Source: Dactylonectria macrodidyma (lineage: Eukaryota > Ascomycota > Sordariomycetes > Hypocreales > Nectriaceae). From it: a stretch of DNA of 64,000 nt. Positions 49,789 to 62,531 of the stretch are shown here, piece by piece. The translations under genes were made by a program, and so were the position numbers. The notes below the pieces were generated by a model. That model searched no databases, was not told the DNA's origin, and saw only the letters and a list, made by a program, of their open reading frames with translations. The DNA lies in the NCBI GenBank assembly GCA_020744425.1, contig JAGMUV010000001.1, positions 4,960,001 through 5,024,000 on the forward strand, in the 5' to 3' direction. Position 1 is the first letter of the stretch. Every line of letters begins with the position of its first letter.

Positions 49789-49930
49789 AAAATCGCAGAT
49801 CGGATGCTTGAACCGGGTATGCGAGACGAAGAGCAGAAGAGAAGAAAAAATCAAAGCAGGAAGTGGGAGGAGAAGATTTAAAAGGCGGCGGCGGGCTGGG
49901 TGGAGGGGGAGGGGTGGGGAGAAGAGGCAG
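49789..49930 (-). promoter_or_regulatory. TEF1 core promoter region
   Basis: A TTTTAAAT box (plus 49875-49882) lies about 225 nt upstream of the ATG. C/T-rich sequence follows towards the gene and a C-rich stretch (plus 49898-49921 is G-rich) lies behind it. This arrangement suits a strong constitutive fungal promoter, but the transcription start is not known. Confidence 0.4.
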
Positions 49931-51104
49931 CTGCGCGCGGGGCAACCATTGGCACAGACTGACAAGCCCTAACAGGAGTGAGGTTTTTTTCGGTCGCCGC
50001 ACTTTGCAGTTTTTGAAGGCTGTGTCCAATCAGAGCGTGGCAGTGGCCGCTTGCCTGTGCGGTACCAGAGCGGTCCAGTCCATCATGTTGATCGAGGCGG
50101 GCAGGACCAAGCCAGAGGAATGGTACGAGGTCATGGCGCCCGTCGAGCAACGGCGAGTCGCATCTCACGGGGCATCAGGCGCAAGTCTACGAGGACAACG
50201 GGAATAAATAGATAGTCTAGCTAGATGGTATCCCGAGAATGCGCTGCTACAGATGAAGCGCAAGCTGCTTCGCCGCCGTCATTGATGGCTGTCCAGGCGC
50301 AATGTCTCTCCAGAGCGGGAGCGGCATGTCTCACGGCCTCGCTTGCCATAGCAACCAGCGGGGGAGTTGTTTCGTGCGCGCTTCATGAAACACGAGCGAG
50401 CGCGGGCAACGGCATATTCTAGGGCATGAATCACTCCCCTGCGTGAAGCGCGAAGATATCCGTGATGAATCGCTGTTTGCGCCGACGGAAACAGATCTAT
50501 CTACGCCGTGCAGCCCATATGCCACCCTCCCTATCAGCCCTCTACGGGGGAAAAAAAATCGACACCTCTACGAAGCCAATTTCTGGCTCTCCAAACAGGT
50601 GGAGGGCTGGCAGGATGGGCGAGGTACATGGTATCTGTTAGCAGATACCTGCGGGGACTTACACGCCCAAGACGGCCACCCAATGGAACCTGGTAGAGAA
50701 TTGAAAAAAATTTCACGAGGGGCCTAAAATTCAACAATGGGCGTTTGTGGTGTGTCGTGGTGTGTGGGAGTGGTGGCGGCTGCTCGGTGCTCAGTGCCAG
50801 AGTGGGCTTGATGCTTGCGGCCCCCCTACCCTGCTCCAACCTGGACGTCGTCGGCCGTGGAACCCTTCTGCCCAACCTTGCTTCGCCCCTCCGCTTGTCA
50901 GCCCAACGCAACTGAACTGGACTGAAGTGTGCGTCGCGAACGGGACTTGAGGAGAAGTCGGCGTGAGTCACTGATATCTGCTTCGCTCGGCGTGTGTCAA
51001 AATGGCGGATGGGAGTTTTCCAATCGATGGTTGAATGCTTGCTGCCTTAATTATGATCCCGTCTCATCGAGAGCTGCTGGCCAAAAACCAGTCATTCGGC
51101 GATA

Positions 51105-51105
<1 letters not shown>

Positions 51106-51133
<28 letters not shown>
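51106..51133. repeat. (CA)n microsatellite
   Basis: About fourteen CA units. A short GAGC tetramer run follows about 30 nt later. Intergenic. Confidence 0.95.
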
Positions 51134-51135
<2 letters not shown>

Positions 51136-54100
51136 TTGGGAACGGGATTGTCGTTGTTGCCTCGAGCGAGCGAGCGAGCGGGGGAGGGGAGCTTTCTCGG
51201 CCACAAGCCTACAGCAACATGATACCCCTCCTCTTCATTGTCGTGCATCTTCGCGCGGACACCCTTGTAGAGTGCTTAGGAGGGACGTCATGCCCCACCA
51301 CTAGCGGTTGCCACCGCCGCACGGAGTTTCTGGCTCGCCACAGAAAAAAAAATGATCCCAATGCCAGACAGGCAGGCAGACAGAAGGAAAGGCATGCATT
51401 GATGCAGCAGCCCCTCCCACCGTGGCTTATCAGAGGGGTTGTGATGTTGGGCACTTGTCTGTTTGCTTTGGTGCTCTATTCAGACCATCTGCCTTGGAAT
51501 CAATAACAACTGAGGCAATGATGACAACCCAGGCTGAAAGAACCCTCGGATCATAAGGTTCCCCAACTAGCTCCCCACTGGCAACACTGCCCGTGTCACT
51601 ATGTCGTACGTGCGTGTCACTGTCTTCGTTGCGTGTCTCATCCATCCCCCGACTCGTTTTCGCGAGCCAAAAAAATCTTGCCCCTCCCCCTCCCTACCGT
51701 CTCCCTGCCGCTGGTGTTGTTGCTCCCAAGCTCCACTGCGCAAGCTACTGGAGCTACTAGCGAGGCCACCCCCCGGACAAACGCACGAAAGAATGGAGAT
51801 TTTCAAGCCAAACACGGCCAAGCCCAAGGTTGCTAGAGGGGTTGCGAGGAGGGGCAGAGCGAGAGAGGGGCAGAAAGTGTGAGAGAGGGAGAAAAAAATT
51901 GCCAGCCACGGTGGATCCCACGAGAGCTCTCTCATGCAGCTCACCTCCCCTGCGCGGCAAGCCGTGCCCGACGCATTCCCATCAGAGCACGATGCTTCAG
52001 CGCCCAGCTCGGCTTGCAGAACGAGTGGACGTCGATTTGTTTGCTTCTAGCCACTGGCAGCTCGCCAGATTGTCAAAAATGGGCCATCTCACTAGCTGCT
52101 TGCCCACCGCCTTGTCAAGACTGTGGACTCTGGTATGGACCCGTCCTTCACTCTGAGCAGCATCCACCAATGTTTCAACAAGGGCCGCATTTCATCGGCG
52201 GCTATTCTCGTCCAAGCATCGAAATGGACAGGTTTGTCCGCTGTGGCTCCGTGAGTGGATTTTACCCTTGCTTTTTTGTGTCTGTTCTCTCTGGACTCCA
52301 TCCCGCATCCGTGACGTGCCGCCCCCCCTCCCATGACCCCATATCGTGAAGCCAACTCCAAGAAGCGCCACATACTTATATAGCACCACCACGCAACGTA
52401 CCACAATCTTTGCCCAGGCAACTCATCTTGCAACTGTACAAATAGCTCATCTGGCTCTATTCATTGCTTTTGGATATGACTCACAATTGTACTTGGTAAA
52501 CGCCAGACCTCCTTGTCTAGGGTAACCATCCGAACAAAACAACGAGTCAAGACGTCGCACAACCCACCAAAGATCCGACATTCATACATATGATCGAGGC
52601 GTGCAGAATATTTAAACTACATAGCCCATATTGCCTGGCACTGGCCAATTAGATGTCTCATACCGTTCTAGTCTCAGCGGAGTTCCCCAGCTCTCAACGA
52701 GGAGGTATAAGTGTCACACAGCTGAGGATCCCACTTCAAGCTTCCTTTTTAGTTATCACCCCTGTCCGTTCCGCGAAGATTCCAAAGCCCCTCATCCCGC
52801 TTTAGGCCTCCTTCGCAAGGCTCCGTGGAGATCTCCGTGGTAATCGTGTTGAATGACCTGTCTGTTACGATGTCGTTATGTAGACACACTAGCTCGACTA
52901 AGTTTTCTGTCATTACCGTGTGTGAGACCAGGACGAACCGAGAGTCAAAAATAACCGAAGAGAATACCTATGAAGGGAAACCTAGCTTCATCTTCAGATT
53001 TTGTTTAACACAAAGAAAACTACAAGGGCAACCGTTGATTTGAATGGCGGTCAAATCTCACCTTCCGTTGTGCCCGTGGCATGATTGCTCAGTAAATTGT
53101 ACTCTGCTCGGCTTTGTCAAACACTTTCAACCTATAGTCCCTAGAAGAAAATGGTACTTTACGTCGTCTCGGCGCAGCTATCCTATCAGCGTCTTGAAAT
53201 CATGGCTTGCGTCTCGCAGGCCTGAGGCTGTAGAAACGGATTCATCGAGGCAGCCTCCTTACTTAGTGACAGCACTGCGACTTTCCCAACTCTTTCGTCT
53301 TGACGACTCACAACCTGTAAATAATTCTGTATCTTGCATTGGCACTAGCTATAAAGATGAATACTACACCACGGGGGCATTCTGTGTTAGTCACGCGTGT
53401 GCCCTCGCTACGGTTGTTGGGGTTTCTGAACTTCCATCTAAGCAATCACGTTCCCCTTGCCACTCTTTTCCTTTGTTGCCCTCCAAACAATCGCGAGCGA
53501 TTCCAAGCTACAGATCAACTCTCATCTCCCTGTTGCGTCTTGTTGTTCTTCTGTGAGCATGTGTTGTGAAATTGTGAGATGTCGACAACTGGCATTCGAT
53601 GCCTTGCGTGAAAGATTCCCAGGGTTTCCCCCTCCCTTGGTTATGCTCTATATCCAAATCTCGCAATGAAGTCCAGGAGCTGATTCGGTAAGATGAGGTC
53701 CCAATGGTGTACCACCTTCTCAAAGGCTCCAACATCGGTTATCTGCCTCGCAACTCGCCCGTGTCGTACAACCAGCCTATGAATCGCTACCAATACCACA
53801 CCGACCTCTCAGAGACTCTGTTTTTTTCACGTAGCACCAAAAACACGCTCCAACCGCGCCATGGCTTGTCCCCAAACCTGCAAGCACCCATCCGCCAGCT
53901 GGCAACCACCTCTTGGCAGCCGCAAACGCTTCAAAGAGCACAATTAGCATCAGCCCCTTCAACAAACTCGAGCAGACTCTCCTGTCTGGTCGAGCGGTAT
54001 GACCCGTATAGAGTAATAGCAACTCGTTGGATTCCTATAATAGTATAGGAACTAGCCAAGGATCTCGGTGCAAATCCGGGTGCGGGTATTTTTTCTTTTT

Positions 54101-54572
54101 GGCATTACTGGATTTTGCGATTTTGATTTCTTGGTAATCTTGGGACGTACGTCCTTTATCGAGTCTGTAGCCATTTTCTATTCTCTTTGAAGTGTAGGGT
54201 GTTGCTGTTCATCGCGAGCACGTATGTGGTGGTGTTTTGGGTGTTTGGCGCAGAACATCATCGCGAAATTCTAGTCAATGTTCGGTCACACTCAAACAAT
54301 CGTACTAACGTTGGGGAAGGCAGCTATATTTGACTCGCAGCAATCACCTCTTGAAGACTATTTGTTTCCATTCATCAATTCTATTATGGCATCAACTCGT
54401 CGCTTCCATCTAACCTACAATATCCATCCCCACCAAGATGACTCCGTGTCCCAGACAGCATCTCTCTTACAGGCTTCAAATATTACCATGCGGACTACAG
54501 TCAAATATGTAATGTACAGTCCCGCCATGATCCAACACACTCAAATGCTACGCCCAATTACCCATCAGTTCC

Positions 54573-56035
54573 TCATTGCACCTTCTTGTCCTTGGCCGCC
54601 AGCATCGCCTTGGGCGTCTTCAGTCCTGAGAACACAACCGCAGCCACGACAGCAATACCTGTCGCGCCCATACCGTATGCCACCTCACGGCCGGCCCACC
54701 AGTACACGCTCGTGAATAGGATCGGTCCCAGCCCGCGGCCCAATTGGCCCCAACTTCGTAGCATGCCCAGCTTATTGCCGCGCTCGTCCTGGTGGGCCTC
54801 GAAGCTGCTCAGCGCGTTGAGGCCGGTGACCACGGTGGCCGAGGTCATTGCGAGGCACGTTGCCGCCAAGTACAGCCCTCCGATGCTCGACACCTGGCTG
54901 AGAAGGACGAAAGAGGCGAGGCAGGCGAGGACGCCAATGCGGACGGACAACAGAGGAGGGAGACGGCGGGTGACACCGCCTTGGAGGATGGATGCCACGA
55001 GGCCGACGTAGCCGAGTAGCCTTCCGTTCTTCCCTGACGTAAAGGAAAAGAGCTCGTAGGTCATGAAGGACAACGAGCTCTCCATGCCGGAGAAAAAGAG
55101 CAAGAAGACAAAGTGGATCGCATTCAGGAGGAAGTGGGAGTTTGTCCGCTCGACTGTCTTGGGCGCCACCTTCTTGGTAGTTTTTTCCTTGATTTCTCCT
55201 CCGGTCATAGAAGGCAGAGTCTCGGGGAGACTAAAGTACAGGTAGATCGTCTCGACCACAATCAGCGCCAGGCTGAAGCCAGCGGCCGTCGCAAAGGGGT
55301 TAGCGGCCACGGTCGAAATGGTGCTGAGCCAGGCGCCCAGGCCGGGTCCAAAGGTGAAGGCAATGGAGAAGCATGCGCCAATCATGGCCATGGTCGCGCC
55401 GCGGTTGGACTCGTCTGAGATGTCGCTCGCCATGGCCGTCGCGAGCTGTACGTTGCCCTCCGAGAGACCGCCGACGACACGGCTGGCGATGAATGTTCGG
55501 AAATCGACGGCAGCTACCCACAGCAGCACCGAAAGAATGTTTCCGCACATAGAGGCTAGGAGAGCCTTGCGTCGGCCGTATCGGTCGGAGAAGGCGCCAA
55601 TTATCGGGGAGGCAACAGCCTGGAGGAGACTAAGCGCGAATGCCGCCGTCAGTATTAAGTGGCACATGGCAGAGTGGACAGAGGAGTCAGCCTACGAGAA
55701 GAGCGAGCCGAGAGCGCCGCCCAGCAGCACAATGTCATGTCGCGAGTCAATCGGACGGGAAAAGGCAGCCTTGTATCGGTGCAGGCCGCGCAGGACGGAC
55801 TGGAGGAGGGTCGCCGGGCCATCGGGGTCGAGCTCGGGGCCTTCGTGGTCGCGATAGAACTCGAGGAGCTTCGGAAACAGCGGGAGGATGAAGGTGAAGG
55901 AGATCTGGGATTTGAGCGTTAGTTGGAAGGAAGAGCGGGGTCTGAATTACGTGTGTGTCTCACCAGGTCTAGAAGCAGCGAGATTGTGATGACACGGAGG
56001 ACCTTCTTCCTCGCAGCGGGATCAGCAGACGCCAT
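54573..56035 (-). CDS. Major facilitator superfamily transporter (DHA1-like)
   Basis: Exons in coding order are 55964-56035, 55696-55904 and 54573-55629. They total 1338 nt and encode 445 residues. ATG 56035 is followed by a short basic N-terminus and the first membrane segment, which is split by intron 1 between LLLDL and ISFTF. About twelve hydrophobic segments can be picked out. The MFS signature between segments 2 and 3 is present (GAFSDRYGRRKA). A long polar loop (EIKEKTTKKVAPKTVERTNS) separates the two halves. Length and motif fit proton-coupled drug:H+ antiporter-type carriers of the tetracycline/MFSD10-like branch. The substrate is unknown. It points the same way as the P450 1.5 kb upstream, so they could act on related compounds. 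Confidence 0.88.
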
Positions 56036-57564
56036 GGTGGGCAGGCAAATGCGCCAAAGGCAACAGGACAAGTTGAAGAGAGCGCTAGGTGGTCAACAGC
56101 AGAGCATAGAGAAACGAGTGGGTGACGCGGTGGAAGAGATGGTCAAACAAGGAGACGCAGAATTGAGAAGAAAGAAGAACCAAGAAGCAATGAAGAAGAC
56201 AGTTTGGACACGAGGACGTCGCAACAGACAGAAGTGGGAACGCGATCATCAGATGGCCATCCCGTTGTGATTTGAGGCGACGCTGGTTGGATGGCCGGCT
56301 GAAATGGAGCCGTCGCTGACTTGCCGTCCAGGTCCAGGTCCAGGTCTAAGTTAGCTGGCCGGTTGGTGGATGCGGTAGTTGGTGTTTCAGTTCCATGAGT
56401 GGTGCCCCTGTCCTTGTGGCACGTACCTTAGGGGTAGGGGTAGTGTGTTTTAGGGGTTCTGGGCGCCGTGCCAAGGGGTGACAGAAAACACCACACCCTA
56501 GAGCATCACTTCCTCTGAATTCTCAATATTAATTTCATAAAATTTAGTAAATAATTAAACTTTAAAGCCTAATTCAGCCTTCGTTATCGACTCCTTTTTA
56601 TGTATTATATCCTCTAACTTAATGATAATATAGCTATTATATGTTGCTTATTTTGCTACACGCGTCATTAGTGTGCTCGGTGTTTTCCTTCTCCTGGAGG
56701 TGTGCCTCGGCGCTCGGGAGGTGAGAAGGCCCCGCTAGGACGGACGGAAGGTTTGCCATGCTGCGCCGAGCCACTTGGATCGGCCATGATCAATCGGATC
56801 TGAACGCATCCGGAGTCTAGCTTCGAGGCCATTGGTGTCATATGTTCAGTGATTCTAGACTGGCAAGGCTGGCTAAGCTTCTGAAGGCAAGGTCAAATAA
56901 TGAGAGATTGCACCAGTTTCGTTTCATTTATCAGATAAATATGTTTTGTATTTTATGGTTCGTTTGTTTGTTTGTTTTAGTTTAGTTTAGTTTGATCTTT
57001 TGTTTGGTTTTTCTTTTCGTGAGCTATGTTTCCTCCCATTCACCTGGCAGGGGACCCAGACCATAGATAGGTATGGAATATGTCATGATCGTCAATCGAT
57101 CAGACGGGTATTTCGTAAAGGATTCGTAAAGAAAATCCAACAAAAGAAACAGCCCGTGCGCCATCGTCTGGCAATGGGAGATTTGGTGTGGCCACGCGAG
57201 CCGTGCATGTGCCCGCGTAGTCCGTCTAGGAACACCTTACCCCTCCTGAACACGAAGCCTCATGCTGATACCCACTGGGACAAACTCCCAATAAGTCAAA
57301 AAAAGCAGAACTGCAGAAAGAATAAATCAAAACAAAAGTCTCTCAAGGAAAGAGACTGTGACAAAGTAAATAATGAAAAAAAAAGCAAGGCTAAACACGC
57401 AAATCGTAGCCCACACTGGGGAACTAGCGTCAACTCATAATAAACAATCCTCGTTCATCAATCTTGAGTCCGTCCATTCGTACAGTCGTTCCGTCGCTAA
57501 CAGAAAGCAAGGTAAGCCCATCTGGAGCCTACTAGTCATTAGGTTATTATGACTTTTTTAGTAT
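56036..57564. other. Spacer between transporter and P450, with AT-rich island
   Basis: 1.5 kb with no supported gene. The segment 56515-56665 is about 70 per cent A+T, in contrast to its flanks, and contains many TA and AT steps. A GTTTGTTT run lies at about 56961-56980. Frames in the A-rich part (57300-57400) give Lys-rich peptides without domains. Confidence 0.6.
56515..56665. repeat. AT-rich island, possible decayed repeat
   Basis: Sharp composition change at both edges. Rich in TAAT, ATTA and TATA. No terminal repeats or coding remnants can be seen, so identity as an old mobile element is only inferred. Confidence 0.45.
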
Positions 57565-59503
57565 TCAGTAAGCCTCGAAGACGAAGCGGAGGCCCTCGGA
57601 TCCCTAAAGCCCGTTAGCATTCTGCGTGGTTATTGGAGACAACCGAAGGAACCAACCTTGTATGGGATTGGGATGGAGTAGTCGGGTGCCATTTCGCAAT
57701 CTCGAACCCGTGTTTCGTAAATGCTGAGATACCCCACGTCTCCGTCTCGCACATCCCCTTCATCGCTTCCGAAAACGACGCCACCGCTCCCCCACTGTCT
57801 GAACAGCTTGCTGAGCATCAGATAAAGCTCCGCATGTGCGAGAGCCATGCCCAGGCACACTCGGTTGCCAGCACAGAAGATTGTCAAGTACTTCTCCAGG
57901 TGCTCGCTGTCGTCGACCCATCGTTCGGGATGGAAGCCTTTGGCGTCGTAGAAGATGGAGTCGTCCATGACGGTTTGGTAGGGGCTCATGCCCACGACGG
58001 AGCCCGGAGGGAGGAGACACTCCTTGTCGTTTTCTCGGTCGCGGTAAACGAGAGTTTCATCAGGCGCAACACGAGCCAGCTGACTGCTGGTTCCAATGCC
58101 AAGTCGCAGGGCTTCGTTGACAACCCCGCGGAGGTAAGGAAGGCTTTCCAACTTCGCCAAGGGCACGGCCTTGTTGGGGTCGGGAATGGCCTCAAATAGT
58201 TCATCGCGAAGCTTGCTGAGGGTGTCTGGGCGGTTGAGGAGATGGAAAGTCGCTAGTGACATGGCCCAGGACGTTGTCAAGGTTCCTCCTTGGACAAGAG
58301 CCTGACCTTCCTGAGTGAGGCGCGACGGCATCTTTTCTCGGGTGGGATGTGTCTTCGATGAGAGCAGCTTTTGGAAGACGGTAGGGCGGTCGAGCATCCA
58401 TTTGTCGTTGTCCGTCTGGGCCTCAAGACTCTGGATTTGGTCGAGGATGTCATTCTTCATCTTCAAGAATCCTCCCCATCCTTAACATCTCGTTAGTACA
58501 GTTCGCTCGCGCGTTCAATCCGCCGGGCGTCTTACCGGGTACGCATCGATTTGAGATGGACTCGGGCAGAGCGTTGACAAGTGTATGCACCATGTTGATG
58601 TGCTTCACCCATGGCCCCGATTGAGAGCCCATGAGAAGGTTATTGGTGACTTCAGCGCCAAAATCGGACTCCTCGACTGCATTTAATTAGCACGGACAAT
58701 GTAGTACTCGAACGGACTGCCAACTTACCCAGGTGGTCACTTCGAGCAAAAGCATACTCGTTGATCACGTCTGTATTCTGCGTTAGTCATATTACATTTC
58801 CAATGAAACGATTGCAGCATACCATTAGTAAAGGCCGAGAAAGGGTACATGACGTCGAGAGGCTGGCCATTCGACACATTCGCATAGTTTTGAAATGAGT
58901 CCAACAGAGCATCCACTCGCTCCTCAATCACTGGCTGCAAGTTGCGCACATTTTGAGTTGAGAAGAAAGGGCTCAGCGCACTTCGCCGCAACTTTTGAGA
59001 GTTGAGGTCGGTGGTCGCAAGAGCGCTCTCTGGGATATTGTCAGTCCGAGCTGGCAACATGTCCAAAGGTGAGAGTGGCTTACGTGAAGCACCAAACTGT
59101 TTTATGTGATTAGCCATTGTCCGATACGGGGAGATTATGTCGTTTGTCTTACCTGCTGAATGTAGAAATCCCACTTGTCTCGAGGACGGGCAGAGCCAGT
59201 GTAGAGCTCCGAAAAGACGTCGGGGTCTCCCACGTGGACCTCCCAAGGGTTGATGCGGACAATGGGGCCGTATTGTTCGTGCATGTCGTTGATCTTGAAG
59301 GTGTATTGTCCCCCGAGGACAATGTCGTAGTAGAACTCATAAAACTGAGTCAGGGCGGCCAGCTTGGGGCCAGGGACATGGGCCAGCGGACTGAGCCATA
59401 GCCGTTGGATGACAAGCTGGATGAGATAGATGAGCCAGATGCCTGCAAGCAGACATGCGGTCTGCTGCCATGTGAGGGCAGCAATGTTTTCCGGGAACGC
59501 CAT
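57565..59503 (-). CDS. Cytochrome P450 monooxygenase
   Basis: Seven exons in coding order: 59153-59503, 59084-59096, 58823-59029, 58729-58770, 58536-58676, 57657-58480 and 57565-57603. They total 1617 nt and encode 538 residues. The second exon is only 13 nt. An N-terminal membrane anchor (about 11-33) is followed by the Pro-rich hinge LAHVPGPKLAA. The I-helix reads QGGTLTTSWAM, the ExxR motif is EALR (Glu374, Arg377), the PERF-type motif is HPERW, and the heme loop FCAGNRVCLG has Cys460. All catalytic elements are present. The N-terminal half (QYTFKINDMHEQYGPIVRIN) resembles the trichodiene oxygenase/CYP58-like group of fungal P450s used in secondary metabolism or detoxification, but the substrate cannot be inferred. 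It is co-oriented with the MFS transporter downstream. Confidence 0.92.
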
Positions 59504-62351
59504 GGCGGTGTCAGAAGCCGATCATGAGCGACTCGCCCTTGCAGGGCGGCGTTGTCATTCAGAGGTGGAGAGTAAGAAAGGTGCCGGAAGGGCCATCAGC
59601 TCGCCCGGCTGCAGGCCTATGACTTGATCGGGACAGCACCAACAATCTCCAGGAAGCAAGGCTCGTGAGTTCGAGGGAGGTGCGCAGGCAGGGCGGGTTA
59701 TGTAGTTGGGTGCGGACCAGGCATTCGCTTCCCCCTTGAAGGCGCCGATGGGCCAGAGCTCAGAGGGCAGCGCAGACGACGAACCGACAAAAGGCGGCGA
59801 CTGCAGGGCCGCGTGGAGACGTGCTCTGGCGGTGTACGATGTTTCGGGACCAGGGAGTAGCGGCCGGCCAGCTGTCACCGCAAGTGCTGCGTTGCTCGTT
59901 GGATGAAGCATGCCTCCGCGCCGCAGTAGCGGAGCCCGGCCTAGTCGCGAGCGCCGCCGAGGAGCGGTCGAGCCAATGGGTATGCCATCCGGGGGCCGGG
60001 GCGGCTGGCGGGGCTTGAGCACGCTTGTGCAGAGTGGGCGAGACCATTGGGTCGCTACCGTGCGTGCACGCAGGCTTCAGGGACTGAGTTTTGCTTGATG
60101 AGGCATGGACGGTCAGGGACTGAAGACGTGGTTCGTCTGTTTTGGGGCTGGGAGAGACGAGAGCGGACGAGAGCGGGTGAGGTTTCATGGACGATGGAGG
60201 TTGGAGGTTGGAAGTTGGAGGTTGGTGATGTTCTAAAATGGCGGTTTGTCTTTGGTGGGTCATAGCGGTGGCGGGATAGACGGGTTGGCGTCGATCAGAT
60301 TATCACGCACAGATCAAAAGCCGGCCAAGAAAACAACACAATATGTACATACATACCGACGTATGTAGGAGTGACTCTGTCCTAACCATTTCACCCAACC
60401 AAAAGACGTTTGGCTGCACAGGCTGAGATGCCGCAGCTTCCCTCGTGGCCGTGGATGCGGATGGACCACAGGTTTGCAGTCGTGTGAGCAGATGCGGTGA
60501 CAGCTGTGGGGAGCGGTGTCGCACTGGCGCTATGTACTTTAATTAGCGCTGGGCTTAGTCCAACAAGGCAAGATGGTGACGGGTACCTGTCGTCCCCAGC
60601 AAACCACGGCCCACACTCTTGTACCGTTGAGCAGTCCGTGTGGTGGCACTAAAGGCCTCGCGGAGCATCACTTACACAGTCTCAAGCTCAAGACGCAGAG
60701 ACCAACAAACTTGAATCTTGTAATGCAAGATTCGAAACCCATACCGTTATAGTTATCGTTGTCAATATCAGCCCTAGTAGGTATCTGACAGAATCCTAGA
60801 CGCGAAGTTCACCCCAATTGCTACCAATGCCCTTCCACAGTGCAAGCATCAAGGTGCGACGCGGGCAGGGTGTCAACCACCACCGCCCTTCCGAGCCTAC
60901 ATCGCGCGACGTCTTTTCTCGGCGTCTCTGCGCAGCTTACGTTCCAAATATGGACTGCGTCCTACAACCTGCCCACGATGCCTCCCAGCCGCCCTGCCCG
61001 TTTGGGCATGCGCGGGCAAGGTCGGAGGGATTGGATGCGAACCGCATTGATACGACTCACCCAAGCACATCAGGCCATTGCTGGAGCCATCCTCTGGGTC
61101 GTACACCGCACACGCGCAACACTGCTATGGAAACCGGAACTGCCCAGTCCTTCACAACAAAAAGTCGTCAAATGAACGATTTCCGCATGGCGGGAGCCGG
61201 CTGGGACGGTGATTGCTTCTTCTCTCTATGGACACCGTGGATCATTGGTGAGACGTCATGCGACGGAGAGGGTGAGCATCATTCTGCCGCTGTCGAAGCA
61301 TCTCACCACGCCACCCCACTGCGCTACCAATATCTGGCCGTGTCACGGTCTTGGAAGAGACGAGTCTACGAATTCGAATTCGAGAATATGCAATGAAATG
61401 TTGAGTGATATGTGATAGGTACATGGTGAGATAGTCACGGGATGGCAGCAGCTTCCTGATCAGCTTGATCATGACCTTACGATGTGAGCGAGCGTGGCAC
61501 CGTAGACAGCCCGTCATCGCTCTCGCCTTGGCATCTCAGCCACCGAGGCTTTGGCACATGGAGTGTGCGGTGTTCAACCGTAAACGGCAGACAATCGATA
61601 AGACGAGATCTCCAAATCTGTCCATGGGCGTCATGAGCCATTTTCTCGTCTTTCTTATCCACAGCAAAAGGATGGCGCAGGGCAGGAGAGGGTCCCGATT
61701 CTCCCAGCTGAGCCAAAACGGGCCCCCGCGATGCAGTCCTTCCCCGCCCCCACCCTCTCAAACCTGGGGTAGGTCCCGTAAATATAAAGCTTCTCGGGGC
61801 CGGAAAGCTCGCCTGCAACCCTCCATCATCTCTTCCCTCGGCTGATGATCTGCTTCTCTCAGCCCTTCTTTGGGAGCATTCGCCGCCTTTCCGCCGTTTC
61901 AGATGTCGCTGCCGACTGTCTGGGAAGAAGTGCCAACGGCCGCCAAAAGTCCCCCTTAGCGAGCAGGAACATCATGGGTGGGCCATGGATGCTATCAAGC
62001 TGGCATCTGATCTCGGAATCCGGCAGATTCATCTCAGCTATTGGTAGTTCCGAAGAGCGCCTGAGTGCTGGCTGATCTGAAACCTTTTGTCGATGTGAAA
62101 ATATCGAATACCTAAGGACGAGGCTCCCCGCACTTTGCCGAGCCACCAATGCTGAAGGGCAGTCTCCTCCCTTCCCTCAGGTTGAACAGTCACATTTCTT
62201 TTGCTTCATCCACATTGATCTTCCTCTTCATTTCCCTTCTGCGGATCATCGTCATTCAAATCGTCATCGTCGTTCCACTTATCCTTCAGTTGGCTTGTGC
62301 ACTACCCTAGCTGCCAAGCTTGCGCAGGACTGCTAGAATCCTACCATCTCC

Positions 62352-62531
62352 ATGACGCAGTTAGGCTTTCGATTTCAGACACATCAGACTCAATCTCAAC
62401 TCAACGGAAATACCCCACAACTCTACCGCGTCGATCGTGAAGTGCATTTCAGAGAGAGCCCAAGCGTTCAGTGCGTGCGGTGTTCCCGCGTCGCTAGCCT
62501 TTTCGTCTATGCCAGCTCTACGCACGACTAG
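62352..62531 (+). CDS. Possible small ORF of 59 residues
   Basis: ATG 62352 opens 59 codons ending TAG. The C/T-rich stretch about 60-150 nt upstream looks like a fungal leader. The peptide is polar with a CVRC pair near residue 45. I recognise no family, and it could be a first exon or chance. Confidence 0.18.
   Translation: MTQLGFRFQTHQTQSQLNGNTPQLYRVDREVHFRESPSVQCVRCSRVASLFVYASSTHD

Larger units (their letters stand above)
49653..54572. other. TEF1 promoter and gene-poor interval of 4.9 kb
   Basis: The part next to 49653 is the TEF1 leader and promoter. From about 50300 to 54570 I find no recognisable gene. It contains a (CA)n run at 51106-51133 followed by GAGC tetramers (about 51162-51180). 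A plus-strand ATG frame of 170 codons at 53044-53556 has no domain and many Ser, Cys and Arg residues, so I do not call it. The DNA between 52450 and 54400 is somewhat richer in A and T than the rest. Confidence 0.5.

Noticed and set aside
53044..53556. Plus-strand ATG frame of 170 codons
   Set aside because: No recognisable domain, rich in Ser, Cys and Arg, and no splice or promoter support.
60818..61396. Plus-strand frame of 192 codons near the right end
   Set aside because: Composition is random-like, several alternative frames overlap, and no domain can be seen.
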